Shown here: positions 21,057-28,378 of the stretch, in pieces
Layout: each line of letters starts with the position of its first letter
How positions within the stretch are numbered: the first letter of the stretch is position 1
Source: a virus
Reading direction: 5' to 3' (one strand)
IMG/VR virus record: IMGVR_UViG_3300030118_003601
Coordinates: 1 to 30,388 of that record
DNA length: 30,388 bases
The notes under the pieces: generated by a model
The model's database searches: none
The model's input: the letters and a program-made list of their open reading frames with translations, nothing else
What the model was told of the DNA's origin: nothing
Program-made: the position numbers and the translations under genes

Positions 21057-21812
21057 TTAGCGTCTCCGATACCATATTGGAGGCGCGCTGGTGTAGATGA
21101 CTCCCAAATTGGCACGACGTCCATTTTTGTCATCCACTCGTCCATCTTGGTTTTGATCATAAGTGAACTTGAGACGCTTAAAATCAAATTCCATCTCTTT
21201 TCGATGGGTTTTGGCCAAATCGAGATAGCGTCCCTCTCCCAATCCACTGGAGTCCATGTCCTTGAATATGAGATAAAAGGTGAGATTTTTATGGCATGAT
21301 CTCAACGATTGTGGACTCATGATGAGATACTCAATATTGCCTTGGTCTCTCACCCGTTGGATGAGTTGTATCCATGCCTCGTCAATGTATGTTTGATAGG
21401 TGGAACCCAATGAGGATGGACGGATGGACGCCAAATCAGAATACTCCGCTTCCAAATCCAAATCACTGATCACCGGATACAAAGCACTCAAAGCGATGGC
21501 GGTGGGTTTTTTGAAAGTATGAACCACACCAGCAATCGTCAATTCCCAATATTGGAGGTATCCATCATCCAATCTGAGTGTGTTTGGGAGTTCACTTGGT
21601 GAGATTGTATATGTGGCCACGTTGGCGACGATAGACACGGATGTCCGAGCGATAACGTCGTTACCATTTGGATCCTCCAATCTAAAGTAGGCGGCTGTGG
21701 GTGATACCAATGAACCGTCTCGATATATCGGTAGGTCCACAGTACACCCACGAGACCTCTCAAGGACCTCATGAATCCGGATACGTGGTGAGTATAGTCT
21801 CTCAGTCGCCAT
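21057..21812 (-). CDS. Head-tail connector-like protein with N-terminal beta domain
   Basis: A 251-residue protein in two parts. Residues 1-105 are a beta-sandwich-like domain (CTVDLPIYRDGSLVSPTAAY, VANVATYTI, YLQYWELTIAGVVHTFK). Residues 115-251 resemble a head-tail adaptor: YPVISDLDLEAEYS, then helices with YIDEAWIQLIQRVRDQG, and a D-x-N-x-D-G-x-V-D-D calcium-type loop near the C-terminus. Adaptor proteins of this kind bind below the portal. AAGGA lies before the ATG. The fusion of a surface-type domain to an adaptor is a noteworthy detail. Confidence 0.55.
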   Translation of the reverse strand: MATERLYSPRIRIHEVLERSRGCTVDLPIYRDGSLVSPTAAYFRLEDPNGNDVIARTSVSIVANVATYTISPSELPNTLRLDDGYLQYWELTIAGVVHTFKKPTAIALSALYPVISDLDLEAEYSDLASIRPSSLGSTYQTYIDEAWIQLIQRVRDQGNIEYLIMSPQSLRSCHKNLTFYLIFKDMDSSGLGEGRYLDLAKTHRKEMEFDFKRLKFTYDQNQDGRVDDKNGRRANLGVIYTSAPPIWYRRR

Positions 21813-21821
21813 CGTTTATCC

Positions 21822-22154
21822 TTAGAGGTTGCTGACATTCAAAAATAGATACCATTGTGTGTCATCACTGACTAAAACAGCCATGTCACCGGGACCCAAT
21901 AGGACTTGTCTAACCGCTTGATCATTTTGAACATCCAAAGCGTTGGTGGCTCCATTGTTTAAAATAGCGTATACTCGGCCATCTTTCTCACTTGGAAGGA
22001 TTACATTTTCATCACTTCCACCACTATCAATGATTTGAAACAATGAGTCCTTGTCTGTTAATGTGACACCGTCTCCGATCACACGAGATTCAACACCACC
22101 AGCCAACAAAAGTGGACGTGGAATTTTGAAAAATGGTTTACCGTTATAAGCCAT
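21822..22154 (-). CDS. Small beta-rich virion protein
   Basis: A 110-residue protein starting MAYNGKPFFKIPRPLLLAGG, with strand-turn repeats DKDSLFQIIDSGGSDENVIL, DGRVYAILNNGATNALDV and QWYLFLNVSNL. The pattern resembles the small beta domains found on phage fibres and capsid surfaces. AGGAGG lies upstream of the ATG. It lies between a short gene and the connector gene, both in the head-tail block. A head decoration role is possible but not shown. Confidence 0.65.
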   Translation of the reverse strand: MAYNGKPFFKIPRPLLLAGGVESRVIGDGVTLTDKDSLFQIIDSGGSDENVILPSEKDGRVYAILNNGATNALDVQNDQAVRQVLLGPGDMAVLVSDDTQWYLFLNVSNL

Positions 22155-22163
22155 GTGGGCCTC

Positions 22164-22310
22164 CTATTTGGATTTTTTGATGTTTTGGGTTTGTGCTCGT
22201 TTCACCACTTCTTTTCGAACCGTCTCACGTGAGACATCACGACCGCTTTTTTTTGCATCCTCATACATACGGTTTGTGACTCTCTCCACCTGTTCTCTCG
22301 AAATAGACAT
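22164..22310 (-). CDS. 48-residue charged helical protein
   Basis: A short ORF, MSISREQVERVTNRMYEDAK, then KSGRDVSRETVRKEVVKRAQ and a basic end. It is predicted to be two amphipathic helices. AAAGGGAG lies upstream of the ATG; it begins two bases after the previous stop, and the next gene starts nine bases after its own stop. The strong SD and tight spacing support a real gene despite its size. No family is recognised. Confidence 0.65.
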   Translation of the reverse strand: MSISREQVERVTNRMYEDAKKSGRDVSRETVRKEVVKRAQTQNIKKSK

Positions 22311-22312
22311 AA

Positions 22313-22948
22313 TTACGCTCCCTTTGATTTTGATTTGGATTTTGTTTTGGGTTTGTGCATGGCCTCAAAACTGTCCTTCATTTGTTTTTTCAATCCATAT
22401 AATCCATCAATCTCTTTTTTGATCTCTGGGATGTGTTGGAGTTTGAGACGGCGGTCAATCTTTCGATCCAACAAAGCGATTTTGGATTGGATTACTTCGA
22501 TCTCTGGTTTTTCAATGATACCCAATCCAATCAACTCACGGCGCCAATCGTTATATCCATTGCTGTCATGATTCCAAAATACCTTTGATCCGATAACCTT
22601 TGGGACATCCCACTTCATACAATAGAAATATCCACCATATGTGGTCTCATATCTTGCAATATAACCAAACTCTCTATCAATCACGGTTTGACCATTGTCC
22701 ATCAATCTCATTCGACTCATTGTGGAGTCCGGTCCATTTGGTGTATCTTCCACACCATTCACTCCAGCGATCTCAAATAGTTGTCCAAATGTTGGCAACC
22801 ACTCCCAATCTCCCTCTCCAACTTCCACCAACTCCCATGCAAATGGGTGATGGAGTAAATAAAATGGAGCATTGGGGAATACTTTTAGTTTTGGATTTTG
22901 GGCCGCGGCTTTTGTTCCGGTCCATGTCGTTGGTGTAAATGTGCTCAT
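22313..22948 (-). CDS. Unknown head-region protein
   Basis: A 211-residue protein not recognised by me. It begins MSTFTPTTWTGTKAAA, has an aromatic-rich part (FAWELVEVGEGDWEWLPTF), and FGYIARYETTYGGYFYCMKW. A C-terminal coiled coil and lysine-rich tail follow (IALLDRKIDRRLKLQHIPEI; KTKSKSKSKGA). AAAGGGAT lies upstream. It follows the capsid gene after a 124-base gap that holds a hairpin. Expression with head genes suggests a virion or morphogenesis role. Confidence 0.7.
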   Translation of the reverse strand: MSTFTPTTWTGTKAAAQNPKLKVFPNAPFYLLHHPFAWELVEVGEGDWEWLPTFGQLFEIAGVNGVEDTPNGPDSTMSRMRLMDNGQTVIDREFGYIARYETTYGGYFYCMKWDVPKVIGSKVFWNHDSNGYNDWRRELIGLGIIEKPEIEVIQSKIALLDRKIDRRLKLQHIPEIKKEIDGLYGLKKQMKDSFEAMHKPKTKSKSKSKGA

Positions 22949-22998
22949 ATCTTTTTATCCCTTTGTTGATATGTGTTTATAATTTTGATGATACCACC

Positions 22999-23019
22999 CA
23001 CTCTCCAAAAAGGAGAGTG
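22999..23019. other. Perfect hairpin after the capsid gene
   Basis: CACTCTCC at 22999-23006 pairs perfectly with GGAGAGTG at 23012-23019, with a five-A loop (T on the coding strand). No T-run follows on the minus strand, so it is not a standard terminator. It lies in the 124-base gap between the capsid gene and the next gene and may limit or protect the 3' end of capsid mRNA. Confidence 0.5.
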
Positions 23020-23072
23020 AATGGAAGGACAAAGGGAATTTAAAACCCTCCACCCACTCATCATTTGACAAA

Positions 23073-23990
23073 TTAAGCGTCTGTAACAATCTTTACAATT
23101 CGAGCGTCCTCAGTGATCGCCGCTCCACAGTACAAATGTCCTACAACTTCGGTAAGTCCCTTACTTTCGTCACGTTGGAAGCCGATGACGACCGGTGTTC
23201 CTGCTGGACGAATCTCAACACCTGCACCAGCCAATGGACGAGGAGTACCAACAGCGTAAGCGATACCACCACGAGACATCATGGCGCCGATTTTGTCACC
23301 AGCGGCCTCGGTTACATAACTAGATTTGAAAATGTCAACACCACCAAAACGGCCGGCGAATCCTTGACCCTTGATGGCCAACATGTCCTCGGTCGCTGGT
23401 GAGAATGCGAGAGCGTTATTTGACTCGCTTCGAAGTGAGTCACGAAGGTCACTCAACTGTTGTGGGTGGAGTATACAATAAAAATCTCCATTGTTTGACT
23501 CGCTCTCCAATTGGAACATAGCGTCATAAAAGTCATCAACAGACATGTCCACACCACTTGTCCCAACAGAGTTGGAAGCGGCCGCAAAAGTCGCCGTGAT
23601 GATACCGTTTATACGTGCCTCTGCACTCATCGCCATTTTTTGAGCCAATGAAAATGGATCGATGTCCATACCCAATCCGGTCATAGCGGCGAGATCCGAG
23701 ATGTCATAACGTAAAGCCGAGCGGCCCACGGTGATGTCCACGGTTGATGGTGTTAATGTGGCCTCGGACACCTCTCCACCGTCGGTGGCTGTTGCAAATG
23801 GTGTAGCCGCTCCCCAGTTTGCATAACGCATACGCATCACTTTTGATCCGATACCAGCGACGTCACCAGCGAATAGGAGCGCTCCAGAATTACGGATCGA
23901 GGCTTGGTCGGCGAGGATGGCTCGCACTTCATTTTCTATCATTGCAGCGAGGCGAAGGTTGCCGAGCGTTGAATAATCAATAGTACTCAT
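23073..23990 (-). CDS. Major capsid protein
   Basis: A 305-residue protein with an HK97-fold type pattern. The N-terminal helical arm begins MSTIDYSTLGNLRLAAMIEN. A stretch with ATPFATATDGGEVSEATLTP forms the E-loop region, the P-domain helix is SLAQKMAMSAEARINGIITA, and the A-domain has FYCILHPQQLSDLRDSL. The C-terminal strands include GTPRPLAGAGVEIRPAGTP and GHLYCGAAITEDARIVKIV. It is the best candidate by size and composition. It is separated from portal and scaffold by fibre genes, a terminator and a plus-strand gene, so it must have its own promoter within 23991-24198. No obvious -35/-10 pair was found there. Confidence 0.85.
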   Translation of the reverse strand: MSTIDYSTLGNLRLAAMIENEVRAILADQASIRNSGALLFAGDVAGIGSKVMRMRYANWGAATPFATATDGGEVSEATLTPSTVDITVGRSALRYDISDLAAMTGLGMDIDPFSLAQKMAMSAEARINGIITATFAAASNSVGTSGVDMSVDDFYDAMFQLESESNNGDFYCILHPQQLSDLRDSLRSESNNALAFSPATEDMLAIKGQGFAGRFGGVDIFKSSYVTEAAGDKIGAMMSRGGIAYAVGTPRPLAGAGVEIRPAGTPVVIGFQRDESKGLTEVVGHLYCGAAITEDARIVKIVTDA

Positions 23991-24137
23991 TGTATTTTCT
24001 CACAATATATTTGGTTTTGGTTTTGTTTGGATGGGCGCGGATTTTTACGCTGTTGACGGTTGCGAACCTATCCACAATAACCAACTCCCATCATCCACCG
24101 TGGTGGAGATATGTGGTTGGATGTAGTATACCCATTT

Positions 24138-24159
24138 TTGTGATATGGTGTTATCACAA
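24138..24159. promoter_or_regulatory. 22-bp perfect palindrome, operator candidate
   Basis: TTGTGATA at 24138-24145 and TATCACAA at 24152-24159 form a perfect inverted repeat with a six-base spacer (TGGTGT). It lies 39 bases upstream of the plus-strand gene at 24199 and within the divergent gap to the capsid gene. Dimeric HTH regulators bind sites of this form. It could also act as an RNA hairpin. The rest of the 23991-24198 gap must hold promoters for both directions. Confidence 0.5.
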
Positions 24160-24198
24160 TGACACCACATGTCATTTTCACATCAAAGGGAGATCACC

Positions 24199-24519
24199 AT
24201 GGCAACTCATGACCTGTCAAACGTCAACACATATCCGAAGTTTAAAACACTCGACGTCTCTAACACGGCGTCAAAAATCATCCTCCCAAATGGAGCCACG
24301 GCGGTCTCCATTGGTAGCCCGGCCGCTTTGTATTGTGGAAACGATGGAAGCGATGGAGACTCGTTTGGTGATGGTGGTGTGATGGATTACGTATTTATAC
24401 CGGCGAATAATCTTTTGGAGATACCCATGGAGATTGGTCGTCAATCGAACCGGATACTTTTAGTGGCTACCCAATCAGGATCATCCACCCTCCACATCGT
24501 CATCAATAGATCGAAGTAA
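24199..24519 (+). CDS. Plus-strand paralogue of the 10889 virion protein
   Basis: A 106-residue protein starting MATHDLSNVNTYPKFK, clearly homologous over its length to the minus-strand protein at 10889-11203 (see that entry for matched blocks). The start at 24199 has AAGGGAG six bases upstream; an earlier in-frame start at 24169 has none. It is alone on the plus strand between the fibre gene and the capsid gene, downstream of a perfect palindrome, and converges on the fibre gene at a terminator. This suggests an inserted, separately controlled copy of a surface-type protein; the role is unknown. Confidence 0.75.
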   Translation: MATHDLSNVNTYPKFKTLDVSNTASKIILPNGATAVSIGSPAALYCGNDGSDGDSFGDGGVMDYVFIPANNLLEIPMEIGRQSNRILLVATQSGSSTLHIVINRSK

Positions 24520-24553
24520 AAAAACAAAAGGAGCCACCCAAATGAGTGACTCC
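24518..24553 (-). terminator. Intrinsic terminator of the packaging/fibre operon
   Basis: On the minus strand GGAGTCACTC, loop ATTT, GGGTGGCTCC (24553-24530), a ten-base-pair stem with two T-G wobbles, followed by TTTTGTTTTTTT. It lies 26 bases after the stop of the 24580 gene. On the plus strand the wobbles become C-A mismatches and no T-run follows, so it acts leftward. It is nearly the same element as the terminator at 3666-3697. Confidence 0.88.
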
Positions 24554-24579
24554 AAATGTATGGGGTTGAGGGTATCAGA

Positions 24580-25953
24580 TTAGATTGATACGGCGATGTC
24601 AATCCCAGTCAATCCAACAGTTGATTTGACTGAGACTGAGTTGGCGTTGGTGTAAGTGATCTCGAGTTCTACCTTGTTACCACTTCCATCCATAGCGCTC
24701 ACGTGTACAAGTTGCTCGCCGAGGTTGTGAGTCAATGCCAAAGCCGTGTTAGCGACCAATGTTTGATTTTGGAAACCTTTACGGAATGATGACAAAGCAA
24801 CCAACACTTGACCACCCGAGACACTTGCAAGGTTGCCCGCGGCTGGATTGGCTGTGATAGCGGCTTGGGCTCTCGCATTCGTAAAATATAACGCGCTTGA
24901 GTGCTCGCTAATTTGTGACGTATCGGCCGTCAATGAGATAACACCAGTTCCGGAGTTGTAAGACAAACCAGCAGCGTCCACCGAGATCGCTCCACGTGAT
25001 CTCGCTTGAGTAAAGTATAACGCGCTCGAGTCCTCGCTCACTTGTGAGGTGTTGGCGTTCAATGAGTATTCACCATCAGCATAACTGAGACCGGTACCGG
25101 CTTGGAATTGAGCGAATACATCACTCGCCTCGACTTTCAATTGACCATTTGAGGAATCATATTGAAGTAGTTGAACATCTGGAGACGACACCGCGCCCAA
25201 TGAGATGGCTCCACGGGCTCTCGCATTCGTAAAGTAAAGGGCACTCGAGTCCTCGCTAATTTGTGACGTATCAGCCGTCAACGAGATTACACCAGTTGAA
25301 GAGTTGTAATTTAAACCAGCGGCGTCCACTGAGATGCTAGCACGTGCCCGATCGGTCGTGTGGAATAAATTATTAGATCCCTCGGATATTTGATCAGAAT
25401 TAGCCGACAAAGAGAATGAACCACTTGCGGCGTTATATGCCAATCCAGTACCAGCCGAGAAAAATCCTTTTATCTCGGTTTGATCTGCTGTGAATTCACC
25501 AGTTGAAGAGTTGTAATTGATACCCGCACTCGCTGAGAATTTGGCGCGAATTTGAGCGTCACTCAAACCACTGTTGATGAGTTCCCAATCGTCAGCATTG
25601 CCAGCGGTTCCACCGTTGTGGATGTATGATTCAATCGGAGACGTCGCCGCCAAAAATACAATGTCACCCTCTTGGAAATTAGATCCAGTGTATACATTGG
25701 AGATAAAGTTGGCGAGTGATGTTTGAGATGAGTCAACAGTCACGTCCGTCACGGTCAATGGTTTGACCTTGAGTTTGTTAATACCACCATCGCTAACAAC
25801 TTCCAAATAATTGGCACTATCAGCGTGGATTGCGTTGAGTACGTTTGAGTGTAAGTATCCACGAGTGATCAAATGTTCGTCGTGTGATACTGTTCCTTTT
25901 TGTTTAATTACGCCTTCGGCGATCAGTTCAGGGGCTAAAAATCTTTGAGCCAT
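24580..25953 (-). CDS. Fibre-type virion protein with internal repeats
   Basis: A 457-residue beta-rich protein. Residues about 195-415 carry four copies of a module with the signature TSQISEDSSALYFTNARARG followed by AAGLNYNSSTGVISLTAD; the DNA is also repetitive there. The motif is frequent in fibre and structural proteins of marine and other phages. The C-terminal domain (LTHNLGEQLVHVSAMDGSG, then ANSVSVKSTVGLTGIDI) has the same pattern as the separate 72-residue protein at 26004. It lies among head genes, so it may be a head fibre rather than a tail fibre. It is the last gene before the terminator at 24518. Confidence 0.75.
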   Translation of the reverse strand: MAQRFLAPELIAEGVIKQKGTVSHDEHLITRGYLHSNVLNAIHADSANYLEVVSDGGINKLKVKPLTVTDVTVDSSQTSLANFISNVYTGSNFQEGDIVFLAATSPIESYIHNGGTAGNADDWELINSGLSDAQIRAKFSASAGINYNSSTGEFTADQTEIKGFFSAGTGLAYNAASGSFSLSANSDQISEGSNNLFHTTDRARASISVDAAGLNYNSSTGVISLTADTSQISEDSSALYFTNARARGAISLGAVSSPDVQLLQYDSSNGQLKVEASDVFAQFQAGTGLSYADGEYSLNANTSQVSEDSSALYFTQARSRGAISVDAAGLSYNSGTGVISLTADTSQISEHSSALYFTNARAQAAITANPAAGNLASVSGGQVLVALSSFRKGFQNQTLVANTALALTHNLGEQLVHVSAMDGSGNKVELEITYTNANSVSVKSTVGLTGIDIAVSI

Positions 25954-26003
25954 GGGGATATACCTCGATGTGTTTGTTTACTTGGATCCACCATGGAAGT
26001 GGA

Positions 26004-26222
26004 TCACCTGTAATATATCACCCCAGTCTCCACCGTCTCAAAAATGACAGTAAATGTCAAAAGGTTATTATAAGTGATATCACCAAACACAACCTCACCA
26101 TCAATGACAATCCACACATTGGGTGTATAGCCCAATCCATGAGTCACGGAGATGGTTGAGAGGTTTGTAAAATCATGGCGGTTGGGTATCCCAGCGCCGT
26201 CCGAGTATTTAAATGTCGCCAC
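26004..26222 (-). CDS. Small free-standing fibre-tip-like protein
   Basis: A 72-residue protein starting from GTG with GAGGTGA upstream. The sequence THGLGYTPNVWIVIDGEV, FGDITYNNLLTFTVIFE and TGVIYYR follows the HNLG...P.V...G...(long strand)...T..G pattern of the C-terminal domain of the adjacent fibre protein at 24580. Such domains cap or trimerise phage fibres. A stand-alone copy next to the full fibre gene suggests domain duplication or gene splitting. Confidence 0.65.
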   Translation of the reverse strand: MATFKYSDGAGIPNRHDFTNLSTISVTHGLGYTPNVWIVIDGEVVFGDITYNNLLTFTVIFETVETGVIYYR

Positions 26223-26232
26223 AACTCACCTC

Positions 26233-26898
26233 TCAAAACTTGTGTGGAGTTTGACCCAATCTAGAATAATAGGCTTCTCGGATGGCGTCTCGGTTTTGAG
26301 CGTAAAAGGTGGGATCGGTGGCCCGGCTTAACAAATCATTGGGAGCCGCTGTGGATTGGCTTTGGACACCTTTGTTGGAGGATGGTGGTGGTGTTAGTTG
26401 GGTTTGTGGCTGTTGGAGGCCTTGAGACGGCTGTGGAGGCTCGTTTGAGGTTGTTTGTGGTTGTGTATCCACTTGAGTCTCAAAGAATGGTCTCAACGTG
26501 CTTGGAGCGGTTGTGGGATCCGTCTTGATTGTCTCCAACCACTCTCCCAATTCGACTCGATCCTTTTTGGCACGATTCGACATGGCTCTGTCATATTGCC
26601 ACTCCACCATATCTCTCACATCACCGTCATTGATTCCAAACTGTGAGATTGTGGTGTGGCGATCATATCTGGATTGGGCTGTTTTGAGTTCTCCTTGGAG
26701 AGACTCCACTTGTGTTGTGAGATTGTCCACCAATCCCATTTTGGCTCGAGCGGCGTCCAACTCGCTCTCATACTCTCCCAACTTGGACTCCGTTTGGGCT
26801 AGTCGCTCGGAGTATTTGGCGATACGTTGACGGACTATCTCATCCACGTGGTCTTTTTGGATGTATTCAACACCCTCGATGATCTTGGTTTTACTCAT
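26233..26898 (-). CDS. Capsid scaffolding protein
   Basis: A 221-residue protein with the usual scaffold layout: a helical, coiled-coil N-terminal half (DEIVRQRIAKYSERLAQTES, LGEYESELDAARAKMG), a Gln/Pro/Thr/Ser-rich disordered middle from about 145 to 195, and a short helical C-terminus (FYAQNRDAIREAYYSRLG) that in related proteins binds the coat. AAAGGGA lies upstream. It sits between the portal and the fibre genes, one gene group before the capsid gene. No protease motif was seen in the window. Confidence 0.7.
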   Translation of the reverse strand: MSKTKIIEGVEYIQKDHVDEIVRQRIAKYSERLAQTESKLGEYESELDAARAKMGLVDNLTTQVESLQGELKTAQSRYDRHTTISQFGINDGDVRDMVEWQYDRAMSNRAKKDRVELGEWLETIKTDPTTAPSTLRPFFETQVDTQPQTTSNEPPQPSQGLQQPQTQLTPPPSSNKGVQSQSTAAPNDLLSRATDPTFYAQNRDAIREAYYSRLGQTPHKF

Positions 26899-26920
26899 GG
26901 TTTATCCCTTTGTTGAGTTG

Positions 26921-28378
26921 TTAAAAAGTTAGATTTTCCTGTTGGATCTTCAATAACATTTTACGGGCGTCGATGTCGTCGAGATCCGGATGGAGGATTT
27001 TGATGGCGTCCACTTTGGAGATCAAACCAGCCGCCAACAGTGCCAACATATTCTCTCTTTGTTCTTTGGACTCGGTTGGTGAGAGTGGGATGGCGTGATA
27101 TTCGATTCGATACCCATCCTCTGGATATGATGTACCCAAATAACGATTGGCTATTTTTGCGCTAATCTCCAATGTGTGTATATCTGCAATACGGAAAGAC
27201 GGTGCAAATTTTCGTTGAGCCTCTCTCAATGATGATCTTGAGATGGCGATGGCGTAACCACTTCGAGGATCCCCACTCATCTTTTGAACATCCGCGGGAT
27301 TGATACCGGCATACGTTGCCAACCGTCTCTCATAGACTGTGATCGATTCCAACATTTGTGAGACATCTCCACCGGGTTGGAATTGTCCAATCTGTGGATT
27401 TTGACCCGCTAACAAATCCGGATCCGGAGAAAACACCAAAATTGACGCTGGATCCGTGGCGATGGCTGTCCTCCGTGAATCGAGGTTGTTATCTAATACA
27501 TTCATTCCCGCTGGCATACATCCCATAATCCACCGTTGTGGGTGTGAACAATCGCGCGAGAGGTGTAAAAAATATGTGTACAACACGCTCGCATTTAAAG
27601 CGCCTTCAACCACTTCTCTCCCATTATATGGGTCAAATAGTCCACCATGGATCTCAGCATGATACAAAGAGTATGGAAGGAAGGGAGCGCCATTGGAGTC
27701 ACGATATGGATATGACTCTCCACTCATGTTGGATGTCAAATACTTCTCGGTCACATCCTCATCACGCTCACCATTGGAGTTGATGGTGTAAATCTCATAG
27801 ATTGGATTATTTGGATCCTCAATGGAGAGATGGTCCACCGTCCACTCATACTTTTGACACATCTCACAAAATCTCAATCGTGTCTCTTTGATGGTGTGAG
27901 GTCTCGAGGGATCACCAGCGCTGGCCATGGCCTCCACCATCTCCGGTGTCACAATCCGATACAATAAACCCTCTCCATCATCCGTAATGTCCACTCTTAA
28001 AAATGTCTCTCTCAATCCGAGTGTGTAAAACTGGACACGTTGCATGAGCGGCCATAATCCCGCTTTATTCACCAATCCATTACGTCCAACCAATCCATCC
28101 GTCTCACCTGCTGTGGTCTCATTGACTCCAATGGATGGCGGCTCCATGTACAAACCACACAAAGCACTCGTGGAGGCCTTGAAAATGTTGGACGACATAT
28201 CCGGAACACCCCACGTCGCTTGACGTGATTGTGGTATGTGATCACCAATTGAGTCGATGAGGTCTTGTAACCACATCCCCGTCAACATCCGTTTGCGGAG
28301 TGCTGTGTGTTCGACTCTCCTTTGAGTGGCTGGATCTTTTTGGACTGGGAGTGGAGGGATGTTGGATTGGGTGATCAT
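26921..28378 (-). CDS. Portal protein
   Basis: A 485-residue protein directly after terL, the standard portal position and length. It has GVPDMSSNIFKASTSALCGL near residue 58-77 and the wing-region phrase PYRDSNGAPFLPYSLYHAEI. The crown/stem part includes SGDPRSGYAIAISRSSLREA, a motif form typical of portals (helices that line the channel), and an end with helical LAAGLISKVDAIKILHPD. Twelve copies would form the DNA channel. The ATG overlaps the terL stop as ATGA. Confidence 0.85.
   Translation of the reverse strand: MITQSNIPPLPVQKDPATQRRVEHTALRKRMLTGMWLQDLIDSIGDHIPQSRQATWGVPDMSSNIFKASTSALCGLYMEPPSIGVNETTAGETDGLVGRNGLVNKAGLWPLMQRVQFYTLGLRETFLRVDITDDGEGLLYRIVTPEMVEAMASAGDPSRPHTIKETRLRFCEMCQKYEWTVDHLSIEDPNNPIYEIYTINSNGERDEDVTEKYLTSNMSGESYPYRDSNGAPFLPYSLYHAEIHGGLFDPYNGREVVEGALNASVLYTYFLHLSRDCSHPQRWIMGCMPAGMNVLDNNLDSRRTAIATDPASILVFSPDPDLLAGQNPQIGQFQPGGDVSQMLESITVYERRLATYAGINPADVQKMSGDPRSGYAIAISRSSLREAQRKFAPSFRIADIHTLEISAKIANRYLGTSYPEDGYRIEYHAIPLSPTESKEQRENMLALLAAGLISKVDAIKILHPDLDDIDARKMLLKIQQENLTF

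Noticed and set aside
22945-23064. 39-codon minus-strand ORF in the gap after the capsid gene, ending in ATGA on the next gene start
   Set aside because: It has no SD, contains the hairpin at 22999-23019, and the downstream gene has its own SD; the overlap is probably chance.
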